From: Ophiothrix spiculata
Lineage: Eukaryota; Echinodermata; Ophiuroidea; Amphilepidida; Ophiotrichidae
Strand: one strand, 5' to 3'
NCBI GenBank assembly: GCA_000969725.1
Contig: JXSR01S009187.1
DNA: 24,183 nucleotides
Translations under genes and position numbers: made by a program
Shown here: positions 10,221 to 19,132 of the stretch, in pieces
Position numbering within the stretch: the stretch's first letter is position 1
Layout of the letters: each line of letters opens with the position of its first letter
The notes under the pieces: model-generated
Told to the model about the DNA's origin: nothing
The model's input: only the letters and a program-made list of their open reading frames with translations
Databases searched by the model: none

Positions 10221-11200
10221 CTTTTTTTACTACTTTGTAACGTTATACAGTATTCCCAATTTTTTTTAAGAGTAGTAATATTATTCAACTTTGATTTTTA
10301 TGGCTCTAAAGCATGTAGTATCACAGCATGAGATGTAAAGCATTGAGGCAGCATATCACCTCACAATTGTTGGTATTGGAGTTTTGTGCCTTGGAATCTA
10401 CAAAAATAGATCTGATGGTATTGATGGGCTTGTGGTAGCTATTGACTCCATAACGAAAGATGATGGTTAGTTTCTCAGTCTTTAACATAAAAAAGTGGAA
10501 CAATGATCTTTATGTCGTTTCGCTGTTTGAAAATCGTAGATTTTATGTTGTTTAAATATCAAGTCTGTGTATCCATTTGCGCTCACAGCAGATCTGACAT
10601 CTTGCATTTCTTTTTCGTTTTTTTTTTTAAATCGTCGACTTAGGTGGAAAGTTAGCTAATCCTATCGACTAAGATTCTTACCACTGACCGCTTATGCTCA
10701 AGATGTCGGTTGGAGTTAAAGTTTAATAAATGGTCAGTTTGCGTTGGTTTCCAATATATTGTGAACTCGGAGCTGCCGTCGTCATTAATGTAGATCCTGG
10801 ATGATAATAGGGGTGGTCAATGTATTCTCACACTACAGCTGAGCGAAACGCCGTTTTCAGTCCAGTGTTTTTTTGGCCCAATTAAAAAAAATTTTTAATA
10901 TTTTCAAACTATATAGTAAAAATATAAAATCCTGAAAATTTCACGATTATTGGAAAAACAGAAGTAATTAAAAAAAATATTTGAAAATCGCATAGCGTCA
11001 CGTTTTGACAAATACGAAACCAACGGCGACACATTATTCAATCAGACTTACGCCCGGGTAACTTATAACGCAGATGGGAATTGTCAGTCTTTTAATAAAA
11101 GTGATTACCACTCGTCTGCATTGATATTGCCTATTGTTACCTGTTGTTATTGATTAGTACATAGGCCTCATTTTCTCAGCGACAAGGATTTTGCAGTGTA
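10221..11200. other. Gene-free stretch
   Basis: No supported gene. The open frame at 10321-10503 (minus) shows no recognisable motif. An AT-rich, A-run-rich patch at 10860-10990 follows a GC-richer patch at 10740-10870. No repeats with partners inside the window were found. Confidence 0.45.
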
Positions 11201-11208
11201 GTGCCACT
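11201..11208 (+). repeat. 8-bp target-site duplication, left (GTGCCACT)
   Basis: GTGCCACT directly precedes the hAT MITE and is repeated without change at 11524-11531. Confidence 0.9.
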
Positions 11209-11523
11209 CAGGCCCGTAGCCAGGATTTTTTCAAGGGGGGTGCGGATTTTCAAAAAGTGGACCTTTTGGAGGAAAATTTTTCGTTTTGGTCGACCCAAAA
11301 CTAATTTTAGTTGTTTTGACAAAGTGACAAGCAAAAAAAAAAAAAAATGGTTTTCAGTGTTTTTCTAAGCATTTTGTTATTAAGAAACGACCTACATTTC
11401 CGTGTTTTGGTGCTTTAGGTGTTCTTTTGGTGGCCATTTAGGGAATTTTTGTGGACCTTTTTTGTAGGTTGTCAAATTTGGGGGGTGCGACGCCCCCACT
11501 GCACCCCCCTGGCTACGGGCTTG
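11209..11523 (+). mobile_element. Non-autonomous hAT MITE, 315 bp
   Basis: The ends are CAGGCCCGTAGCCAGG and CCTGGCTACGGGCTTG, which are inverted repeats of 16 bp with one mismatch, flanked by a perfect 8-bp duplication GTGCCACT. An 8-bp duplication and termini starting CA(G/A)G are the hallmarks of hAT elements. The interior has no transposase; it is built of G-runs, TTTT runs and a GGTCGACCCAAA motif, with an A15 tract at 11333-11347. The left subterminal part (TTTTTTCAAGGGGGGTGCGG, then a GGACCTTTTGG block) recurs in inverted, truncated form at 18575-18688, so the family has at least two copies here. Such elements move using a transposase supplied by a full-length relative. The frames at 11419-11631 and 11472-11708 are accidental readings across it. 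The perfect duplication suggests a fairly recent insertion. Confidence 0.92.
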
Positions 11524-11531
11524 GTGCCACT
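11524..11531 (+). repeat. 8-bp target-site duplication, right (GTGCCACT)
   Basis: Right-hand partner of 11201-11208, directly after the MITE terminus. Confidence 0.9.
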
Positions 11532-11613
11532 GGTAGAAATTTCACCGCTATACAAAAGCATTGATAATTCATTTCGGACAGAACTCGGTTTATTTTTGAA
11601 GTTTTTTAGAGTA

Positions 11614-12613
11614 CAGGGTGAGTCAAAATAAAGTGTAATATAAGCAGTGATTTTAAATAAACAGTTCCTTTTATTCTTTTGCAAAATTGTTCCTGTAGAA
11701 GATGTCATATTTCATTAGCTTTCATAGAAAATGTATTGTGTTGAGATCGGACAAAGCATTCTAAAGTTATAGTCATTTGAGTGAAGGTACCCAATTTTAA
11801 CGGCGAACAAACTACGCTATTTATTTTACGTGCGTACTGGTAACAAATGCTGTTGTCTTTATCAATTGTTATGATAGGAACGCCTATGGAAATAGAATAA
11901 CACGAAAACAATTGGTCGTGAATGTGGACTGTGAAATAGCGAGTAGAGGGTTGACTCTTGAGGTATTGTTCAGATCTCTCAAAAAACCCTTCTCTTTCGG
12001 TTGTTGCTTTGTTGAATTATCCGGATCAGGATCTTCCAGAGCCTTCCTTGTTTCTGTTACGAAGAGTTGCGTAAACAATATTTCAATTAGCTTGAAGTGA
12101 TGGGACCTGGTTGGCATCCGTAAACAACAGACAAAAAAGATGGTGATCTTCAACCGGACTATGAGTCTGATAATACTTAATTGCAACAAAATGCCAGTGG
12201 TGGTTGCTACATTGTTGCGCCATGATTTATCTCCCAGCATTGGTTGTCAAGATTGTGCACTGATATCTGAAATGACCATCAGTACTTTGATTTGCATCAT
12301 TGAATATCCTTCAGTATCCCTGCCCAATGCGTGCCCGTTTAACATTTTGAATGCAGCGTCAAGATCATTCACACTGCCCACTGCTGCACAGTAAAGAGTT
12401 CAACTTTCATGCACATTTGTTCGACTTCAAAATTGGATACCTTTACTTAAACGGCTGTTACTTTTAAATGCTTTGGTCAATTTCAACAAACTAAATTCTC
12501 ATGAAAGCTAATTAAATTTGCTATTTATCAAGTATAGTTAAAGTTGATAAACATATATAGATTTCCTCTAAAAAAATTCCTCCGTTGATTACACTTTAAT
12601 TTGACTCACCCTG
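11614..12613 (-). mobile_element. Internally deleted mariner/IS630-type transposon, 1000 bp
   Basis: Both ends begin CAGGGTGAGTCAAA and continue TAAAGTGTAAT, giving 26-bp terminal inverted repeats with one mismatch, and each is bordered by TA (11612-11613 and 12614-12615), the target used by Tc1/mariner elements. The only coding content is a broken transposase N-terminus on the minus strand (about 11920-12223). The catalytic DDE/D part, usually 200 or more residues, is missing, and the whole element is shorter than the 1.3-1.5 kb of full mariners. It is therefore a non-autonomous internal-deletion copy. It starts only 82 bp after the end of the hAT MITE. Confidence 0.88.
11920..12223 (-). pseudogene. 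Mariner-family transposase N-terminal (helix-turn-helix) remnant
   Basis: The minus-strand frame starts with ATG at 12223 (MAQQCS) and reads HFVAIKYYQTHSPVED, then LFCLLFTDANQVPSLQ, NIVYATLRNRNKEGSGRS, SG, and FNKATTERE. This order matches the N-terminus of one mariner/IS630 transposase group: a first helix-turn-helix of the form F-V-xx-YY-xTxS-VEVQ, a FPDxNxPS linker, an IW-xNVxKF helix and a GRSGRRRT-like basic patch. Three in-frame stops (TGA or TAA, between about 12090 and 12015) interrupt it, so no DNA-binding protein can be made. A second frame (11884-12240) is open for 118 codons but does not match across its length; it only picks up pieces through frame slips. No DDD catalytic region follows. 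Identification is by motif order and is fairly secure given the TA-flanked inverted repeats. Confidence 0.72.
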
Positions 12614-12615
12614 TA

Positions 12616-13752
12616 TAGCATATACAATGTCATTAAATCGAATTTAGAAGACTTACTACAGATTTTAAATGTTCAAAAATAAAACATTCATATAAAATAA
12701 TTGGAAAATCAATTTTTTTCTGTCTAAAAAGGAAATAATTTCAAAATTAGATAGTTCGCATATCAAAATGACCGTATTTTTAAGAGGAATCTAAAAAAGT
12801 CAACTTAAAATCATATAGATAAAGCACGAGCTAGAAAGCATAATGTTTTGCACCTTTCCGCAAGACCCAACTTCAATATTAGCCGTGGTGACGGATGATA
12901 GCAGTTATACTAGGGACGATTATACAGCAATTGGACACAGGCGATTCGCAAAGGTTCAATTGAATTTATCAATGTTATGTCTCAGACCAGGCTTTCATTT
13001 GCATCTGAACAAAAGTTATGATCGTATTTTGTCGAAATTCACGATATTACAGTATAGGAAAATACGTATAAATATTTTGGTACAGTCTGATAGGGGGTAG
13101 TTGACTGAATTGTGTGTTTTGATTTGTGTTTGTATCATAAAAAGGATTACCTTCAGGCTCAGACGATAATTGAATTAATTTATCAATAAAGTGTGAACTA
13201 TAAACAAAGTAATATACGTAGTATTTATTATATTTGATAAATGCATTTACTTTAAGTGTACCATGATGAACATGGGTATATTTTAATCCCTATTGCACAA
13301 ATGGAATGGTCCCTTTAAGCATGCGCATATGACATTTCTAAGGACTTACGTTTTTTTTCATGAAAAATATGAAAAATGGCCCTATTTCAAAACCATTTGC
13401 TTTTTTTTTCAATTTTTCTTTCAGAATCGTGTTCACAGTGTAATTATCTTTATTTTAATGTATTATTTGTCACAAGGGGTTGTTTATTTCCATTTAGCCG
13501 TGTGTCGCCATCAATCACCAATAAGTGCCAAATGTGACTTCTGCTGTTTTTGACCCCAAATTATCAAAATATCCTGAATAATTGATTTATTTTTATTGCT
13601 GAGGTAGAACACCGGAACTACAAAACATATCAAGGAAAATCAAGGTGTTTCACATTTGTTTTGCCACTTAAAATTACCCTCGGAAATTCGATTTTACCGT
13701 TGGCGTGTTGACCATCTCTAATTCAAACCTCTTTATAAAAAAACCATCTACG
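12616..13752. other. Gene-free AT-rich stretch
   Basis: Frames at 12843-13100 and 13293-13553 (plus strand) are open for about 85 codons. The first has mixed composition but no motif that I recognise and no good splice sites at its edges. The second is phenylalanine-rich and looks like noise. No terminal repeats were found. Confidence 0.4.
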
Positions 13753-13839
13753 ATGGCGCGTGGTCATGTGGCTAGGAAAAATGTCACGACAACGCTGTAT
13801 GAAGAGGTCGAGATGAACTCGCAACCTACATCGCTGTAA
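13753..13839 (+). pseudogene. Penelope-like retroelement 3' tail, second fragment
   Basis: A 28-codon plus-strand frame reads GHVARKNVTTTLYEEVEMNS and ends QPTSL before TAA. The nucleotides align with the reverse complement of 10022-10095 over about 75 bp, sharing GGTCAT, GGCTAGGA/GACTAGGA, ACAACGCTG, ATGAAGAGGTC and AGATGA. In this copy the tail frame is intact up to its stop, while in the other it is broken by a stop and a frame slip. The intact version supports the idea that this was translated tail sequence. No reverse transcriptase or endonuclease core precedes it here, so it is a severely truncated insertion, in the opposite orientation to the first. The family name rests on the neighbouring fragment. 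Confidence 0.4.
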
Positions 13840-14953
13840 TTACGTATGCACTGAAAAAGCATCGTTTAAAAAATTATTTCATTATAATAGAGTCCAACCA
13901 TATGGTACAATCGAGTATTGTATAATCATTTGATCGCAGTTTTGAATAATAAAAATTTAACAATAGAAAATGGGGGGTTTTTTTTGGTAACTTGTCATCA
14001 ATATAATTTATAAATATAACTTAATGTAAACATTTAAGTCATGTTTGATTATATCTACGCATAACTGTTTTGAAATGAACATCAGCAAAGAGAGAATTAT
14101 AAGAAGCAAAGAGAGAATTATAAGAATTTCCTTTTTACAGAATAACAAATGAAAGGTCAAGATATTGCCAGATATTACTTCTTTGGAGAGAACACTTGTT
14201 TGGTACCTCTTAAACATTTTGTAGCCTTATTCAGTGGAGAAAATGGCTGACAATTCCAAAACTAACGCATGAGAATATGGAATAAACCAATGTACCTCTT
14301 ATCCTGCGTAATGACTATACTAAAACATACCAGATATCTACAACTGTGGCTCACGTAATTAGATGTTTACCAGACCTGATAATAAAAGGTTCAACAATGA
14401 GAGTTGAACTTATTTCTGTTGTTGAAAAGAGTTGACCAGGGGCTCACTTCCGAGCGTGTTAGTCAGAAAGCATGAGCGCATCTGGTAGTACCTGATATAA
14501 GATAAGAATGACTTCCTTCACAAGCCCATAAAAAAGTATAATGATTGATTATAATGATGATAAAGCGATAGTTTTGCCAAGATTGGAAGTCATCCTACTG
14601 TTTATATAAACAACACTATACAGTTTGAGATCTATAAAGAAACGTTTGTATATAAATAGCTTTGGTTATTATTAGTAAGCAAAGTACGAGAAAGTTGCAC
14701 AATGCCGAGCCAAACCCTATCCCTGTACAAAGTCAATGGTAGAGAAGAATAGCACAAATTAGCGTAACTCGAAAATGCGAAAATGAAAAGGCAAGATTAG
14801 ATACTCGAGTTTTTCAACATTCACAATCTGTGGAATTCGAAGGAACTCGGCGGAAGACAAAACCTCCCAGGATATTATGTAAGGCAGTACTAGTATCTTA
14901 CAAGCAAAATCATTTTTGATAGTAATAAATATACTTAATACGGTACTAATCCT
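13840..14953. other. Gene-free AT-rich stretch
   Basis: The only structure that I can point to is the small tandem repeat at 14084-14125, listed separately. The minus-strand frame 14008-14217 is leucine and isoleucine rich noise. No splice-site pairs, RNA genes or terminal repeats were found. Confidence 0.45.
14084..14125 (+). repeat. 21-bp perfect tandem repeat, two copies
   Basis: AGCAAAGAGAGAATTATAAG plus A occurs twice in succession without a mismatch. A recent slippage duplication is likely. No coding context was found. Confidence 0.9.
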
Positions 14954-15244
14954 TAGGCCTTGTATCCATAGACTGTTCCACAGTGGCGTGTGCCCTTGTT
15001 CAGTGTTCGATTGTCCGCAATTGTCACACACCACACACATAAAGCATCTCCAAGGTCACTGATACTGCCACTACAGCAAAACAAAGGTTTCTTGTCTGCG
15101 GTGAGTACAATTGCTAATGGTTACTGATACGGGCACTAAGCAAAACAAAGGTTTCTTGTCTGCGGCGAGTAACAATTGGGGAAAATGGAACACGGAACAA
15201 GGGCACACGCCACATCGAAACAGCCTATGGATACAAGGCCTTAT
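14954..15244. repeat. Inverted-arm repeat around a 57-bp tandem duplication
   Basis: The arms 14954-15024 and 15171-15244 are inverted copies sharing AAGGCCTTGTATCCATAG and GGCGTGTGCCCTTGTTC. Between them lies a direct duplication (15057-15112 and 15122-15177) whose copies share AGCAAAACAAAGGTTTCTTG and TCTGCGG-GAGTA. Each arm, read outward, encodes the same peptide NTEQGHTP-xx-NSLWIQGL: the minus strand in the left arm (within 14759-15040) and the plus strand in the right arm (within 15111-15311). Apart from the two xx codons, the three differences inside that peptide are all silent (ACT/ACG, AGT/AGC, CTA/CTT). No transposase or known domain is seen, and no clear target duplication was found at the outer edges. 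It could be two head-to-head retroelement or exon fragments. Confidence 0.65.
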
Positions 15245-15434
15245 GGATACATTATTCCAAACAAAAAGTTTTAACCAGGAAGTGTTTGAATACTTTATGG
15301 GCCGAGTATAAAGATAGAAACTTTACATTTCTAGTTCAAGGTTAACAAGATATTTTATCCAAAAGTGTGACATAACTTGAAAGTGCAAATGGGTGCATTT
15401 GTGTTACGAGATCTCTTAAAGAAGTAGACACTAG
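15245..15434. other. Short non-coding gap
   Basis: Nothing supported. The plus-strand frame that begins at 15111 runs into it and stops at 15311. Confidence 0.4.
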
Positions 15435-15792
15435 CCTAGTTCAAATGTGTTATAAATGCATAACAATGCATTTTCTAAGCGTTTGTAAAATATTTTGTTA
15501 ACACACCACTGATTCTATTACCTACATACCTTCCGGTCAGCGTCGCACATCTCTGCACCTGCTGCCTGACCGGAGAGAAGTTTCCACATAGCACGATCTT
15601 GGGCTGTCATTGACTATTCTATTCACTGGAGTCAATAAGCATAGATAATCCATTCGTGAGAGACTGTAACCCGTACCCTTTTGTGTTTAAACGAGGGAAA
15701 GCAAAACCAAAAAGCCCAAGCTACTTTGCTTTTGTAGAAGACAATAGCCTTTCCCATACTCTTGATTGACAGGTCTCTTTTGTGTAGTAAGA
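15435..15792 (-). repeat. Dispersed repeat, copy 2 (inverted relative to 385-650)
   Basis: Reverse-complement partner of 385-650. From right to left it holds the same blocks up to CTCCAGTGAATA near 15624, then a stretch of about 95 bp absent from copy 1 (carrying the reverse-transcriptase-like frame 15518-15610), then the second shared block with AAAATGCATTGTTATGCA near 15470 and ACATTTGAAC near 15440. Whether copy 1 lost the middle or copy 2 gained it cannot be settled here. Confidence 0.75.
15518..15610 (-). pseudogene. Possible non-LTR retroelement ORF tail
   Basis: A 30-codon minus-strand frame reads MTAQDRAMWKLLSGQAAG, then AEMCDADRK and ends VCR before a stop. The string T-AQDR-xxW resembles the C-terminal (A-x-DR-xxW) motif found at the end of many LINE reverse-transcriptase ORFs of the L2, CR1 and RTE kind. 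The GC content is distinctly higher than the surroundings. An AAG/GTATGT step at the K-V junction also looks like a splice donor, so a short host exon cannot be excluded. Being short, the call is tentative. Confidence 0.3.
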
Positions 15793-17236
15793 TTACAATT
15801 GCCAATTACAATTTTGTAAAATATTGTAAACTACAGCCTTTGTCTGTTAACGAAGCATGTGAACAGACGTGTATGAATCAACGATACAGTTGAATTCCAG
15901 TGATTTCTATACTCAGTCAGAGTTAAGGAATATGCAAATGAGTTTATACTGAGCAATTTAATTTTCCGATTTCGTAGAATATAAGAAAAATTTAAACTTT
16001 GATCGCAATGTGGGACTTTGAACCCCTATAATGACAAGGGGGTTAATGCAAATAAAATATTTGGATATGGTCCAAAATCAGTTGGAAATCAAAATTTTAA
16101 TTTTAAACACAAATCGTAATATTAAATCATGAGGTCACATTCATCTACGTGATGGTTGTTTTGCCAATTTTTTTTTAATTTACACTGATCGTCTAACCTT
16201 TCTACCTGCTGCCAAACTTTGTTACCATTTTGATATTTTATTGCACTTCAATACTGGAGCTATTGATTCTACTACTACGCTGACATTCTAGCGGACTGGT
16301 GATTTCTAGATGAATTCGCCTCTATAGAAGCTTCAAGAATGATATGGAGACATCTCCGTATGAGGTGAATTGACTATAACTGTTTACAAAGCATGATTGC
16401 AGATGATTCTGGGTGGTGGAATTTATTGCATATAAATGAAAATCGGCAGCAAAATGAAAAGAAATAAGTTTTGTTGATTAGAAAGAACAGTTTGTAAAGC
16501 TCGCTTGAAGTTAAATATATGATATAAACACAGATGTAGCTTACCATATCTGAAGGTACCTTAAGGGTACCAAAATCAAAATCAATATATTTGGTCTCAT
16601 TGTAAAGCTGACACTTAAAGCTTTAAAATGACATTTTACTTTTGATTATCGAATGCTTGGTTACAAAGGTACAATCAAATTGGTCAACGACGTCTAAACT
16701 AAAAATATTTTTGACAAAATCGTGTTTGAAGTTTATGTCTAAAACTTGAATGGAGAGGGGATTTTATTTATTATTTGCCTTTTTTAAAGTTTAGATGTTG
16801 GAACATGATTAACATAATTCTATACTTGTCAAAGGTAACTTTTCTGATAAAATTAGAAATTTGACCTCTAACACGATTTTTAACTAATCTCCCATAGCAC
16901 GTAATATACTACGCCGACGTGAAGGGGCCTGTCGATATGATGGGACACAAATATATTTTGATATCTTTTACAAAGGTTTATCAAGTTCAAGCCTTTTCTA
17001 TAAAAAAACAAAATCGGTCGAGATTGCACATAGTTATGAACCAGACCAATCTGCATTGATTTTAATGGGACTAATTTGGTATTCTTATATTAATATATAT
17101 TGGGTAACTATGAACCAATTCATGTCAAAATTGATGTGCGAGGGCTTTATATCAAGTTCTACTGAAATTTGGTCATTCAAATGCTGAAATGCAGCTTGCA
17201 CAGGAAATATATAGTTGTCAACGTCTACATATGGAT
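15793..17236. other. Gene-free AT-rich stretch
   Basis: No supported gene. A GGTACC-TTAAG-GGTACC near-palindrome lies at 16555-16571, with the look of a TTAA-type transposon end, but no partner terminus was found downstream. The frame 17085-17276 (minus) runs into the left arm of the next inverted repeat and is not conserved in the other arm. Confidence 0.45.
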
Positions 17237-17430
17237 ATTCTTGATAATTGTGGACCATCGCGGCAAAAGGATGCACTTGTCGCTCCTACATGTAGCTCAT
17301 TGTAGCATATATAATTATACTATTGTCGATCCAAACTAAATAGACCCTCGGTTTTCCGGAATTTTTCCAGTAAATACCAAACTTCAAGAAAAGTCATGAA
17401 AGAAAAGCTGTTTGTCTTCTCTTGACCCAA
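17237..17430 (+). repeat. Long inverted repeat, left arm
   Basis: It matches the reverse complement of 19133-19330 for about 190 bp, at roughly 80% identity by eye. Shared blocks are ATAATTGTGG, GGCAAAAG, CACTTGTCG, CTCATTGTAGCATAT, GTCGATCCAAACTAAATAGA with CCCTCGGTTTT, TTCAAGAAAAGTCATGAAAG and TTGTCTTCTCTTGACCCAA. Outside the arms the similarity stops. No transposase lies between the arms. They could be the ends of a foldback-type element or two separate members of a dispersed family in opposite orientation. Confidence 0.85.
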
Positions 17431-18009
17431 CAAGATTTATAGATTTTAAAGTATACATGTACTCCAAAATGGTCAAATATTTACAAATTGGACAATTTCA
17501 GCCTCGCTTTGGTATGATCTGTTGTGACATTGGGTACCATTAATGATGTAAACTTTTGGAAACTTCCACTAACAATTTTTGTAGGTAGACAGTTGTTCTT
17601 TGAATTTCGCGCTACACGTAAGCTATTAAAATTGTCACAATATTCTTAATGGGCCAAGTCCCTCAGGCAGGGGCACTCACTATCTAAATTGACAGGATGC
17701 GACTCGGCAATAAAAAAAAGTAGGGGTCACCAGGTACAAACGTACGCATAAAAATAGGGGGTCGTTTTGGTACTCAACATAACTAAAAAGGGGATCATCC
17801 AAGTTTGAGAATGAGGGTCATTGAGGCAATCAATGCAAATTTGAAATATCTAATTGCCATATACGCCTAAATAAAAAAAAAATGTTAGATCAGAATAAAA
17901 AAAAAACGCATTCATAAATACCAGTCCCATTCCTTGGGTAGCCATCTCATTGCAAAGGTCTTGCATCAGTAAATTAGATAATCAATATTAATTACGCTAT
18001 GGAACTGGT
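17431..18009. other. Non-coding spacer with GGGGTC-rich patch
   Basis: Inside the inverted-arm structure. At 17700-17830 the motif GGGGTC or AGGGTCA recurs about every 30-40 bases (TAGGGGTCACC, AGGGGGTCG, AGGGGATCATC, GAGGGTCATTG), followed by A-runs at 17870-17905. It looks like a decayed repeat. No coding sequence was found. Confidence 0.4.
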
Positions 18010-18260
18010 TTAAGGGTACTGTCAACCCTTTGTTTTCAGAAATGGTTTCTACTATGTAAGTTAGCAACGGAGAACATAGAAGCAGGTTTGTATACTTCAC
18101 TTGATGATGAGGTCAATTAATTGTGGACCAAAATATGTAATTTTGGCTCTCAGATTCAAAATGATATTGTTTTTGGCCAAAATTTTACTGCGAGGCACGA
18201 CCGTATCCAGGGACTGTGCTAATTTGACAGAGTACAAGGTCCTTAAAATCCTCGAAAAGG

Positions 18261-18440
18261 GTACCGGTGTAATGAAATGCAGCGTCCGTGTGACTGAAAT
18301 GTCCTAGCTACTATTAAATTATGTAGACCGTACTTGTACATGTGCAATCAATAAATCATCGATTGCGACTTATTCCGTGTAGTTCAATTAGACCCGGACT
18401 CCTGGTTTTGGGGCCGCACTCAGTCTCATTACACCGGTAC
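18261..18440. repeat. 15-bp inverted pair, potential stem-loop
   Basis: GTACCGGTGTAATGA at 18261-18275 is exactly reverse-complemented at 18426-18440, enclosing about 150 bp with a GC-rich patch CCCGGACTCC/GGGGCCGC. It may be the ends of a small nested element or an internal hairpin of the TTAA element. No target duplication was found. Confidence 0.6.
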
Positions 18441-18557
18441 ATAAAAAAGAATCACAAATATTTGTTTTTCGATAAATGCTACACCAAACGCTTGCAAAAT
18501 TACTGAAAAGCGTGTTTTTTGTTGTTGTTTTGTTTTTGCTATTTTATTTCATTTTTA

Positions 18558-18580
18558 TTTTATTTATTTATTTATTTTTT
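18558..18580 (+). repeat. TTTA microsatellite
   Basis: Short run of TTTA units inside the TTAA-flanked element, next to the hAT-related fragment. In the MITE at 11209-11523 the corresponding position is an A15 tract (T on the other strand), so this may be an expanded version of that tract. Confidence 0.8.
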
Positions 18581-18688
18581 GCTTGTCATGTTTAGAAAAC
18601 CACTCAAATTAAATTGGGGTCGACCCAAACGGAAAACGTTCCTCTAAAAGGTCCACCATTTGAAAATCCGCTCCCCCTTGAAAAAAAG
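18575..18688 (-). mobile_element. Truncated relative of the 11209-11523 hAT MITE
   Basis: On the minus strand it reads TTTTTTTCAAGGGGGAGCGG, ATTTTCAAA, GGTGGACCTTTTAGAGG, GGTCGACCCCAA and ATGACAAGCAAAA, the same order as the left half of the MITE. The terminal CAGGCCCGTAGCCAGG is gone and the right half is not recognisable. It is a decayed, truncated copy nested in the TTAA element, so the TTAA element was already in place, or carried it along when it moved. Confidence 0.75.
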
Positions 18689-19132
18689 TTAATGGATATC
18701 ATTATGTACATTTAGCCCGTATAATTTATTTTTTAAACCAAAAATCTCATTTTTTGGTCAAATTTTAGTATTGAGTAATCCATTACTATACATTGCTTTC
18801 TAGGTTATAAAAAGTTAAGTAGTTCATGATAAATCTATCTCGTAAAATTAAAATGACCTCGCCGTCATGTTCAGTTTTCAAATTCGCTTCTTCACATGTA
18901 TATTTTATATGAATTTGATAAAATGAGGAATTTATAAGGGTTGGCTGTACCCTTAACTTAGCTAAAAGTAAAGCACACATTTAGGAGCATACCTGTTTAT
19001 TAAATCGAATAGGCCCATTAAAAGTTTTCTGATCGATGCGCTCATATAGATGAATACGACTATCTTTCGATTGTGGACAAAATTGGTGAAATTTGAATAG
19101 AATCGGACCTATTTATATAAAATGAATGAACA

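Larger units (their letters stand above)
18010..18956. mobile_element. TTAA-flanked DNA transposon, non-autonomous
   Basis: TTAA at 18010-18013 is followed by GGGTACTGTCAACCCTT, and the far end reads AAGGGTTGGCTGTACCC before TTAA at 18953-18956. The termini are thus inverted repeats of 17 bp with two mismatches, bordered by a TTAA duplication as made by piggyBac and Kolobok elements; which of the two cannot be told. The body of 939 bp has no transposase. It contains a 15-bp inverted pair GTACCGGTGTAATGA (18261-18275 and, reversed, 18426-18440) and a truncated hAT-MITE-like piece (18575-18688). The frames 18101-18307 (plus) and 18786-18980 (minus) show no transposase motifs. The element lies within the 17237-19330 inverted-arm structure. 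Confidence 0.75.

Noticed and set aside
11419..11708. Overlapping frames on both strands at the hAT MITE
   Set aside because: They cross the MITE terminus and its target duplication and encode no known motif.
16555..16571. GGTACC-TTAAG-GGTACC as the end of a TTAA transposon
   Set aside because: No inverted partner with TTAA was found within the following 3 kb, and a short palindrome can arise by chance.
17085..17330. A shared protein encoded by the long inverted arms
   Set aside because: Short peptides such as FA--HNY look alike in both arms, but the frames are broken by stops and a 1-bp indel, so nucleotide repeat similarity explains them.
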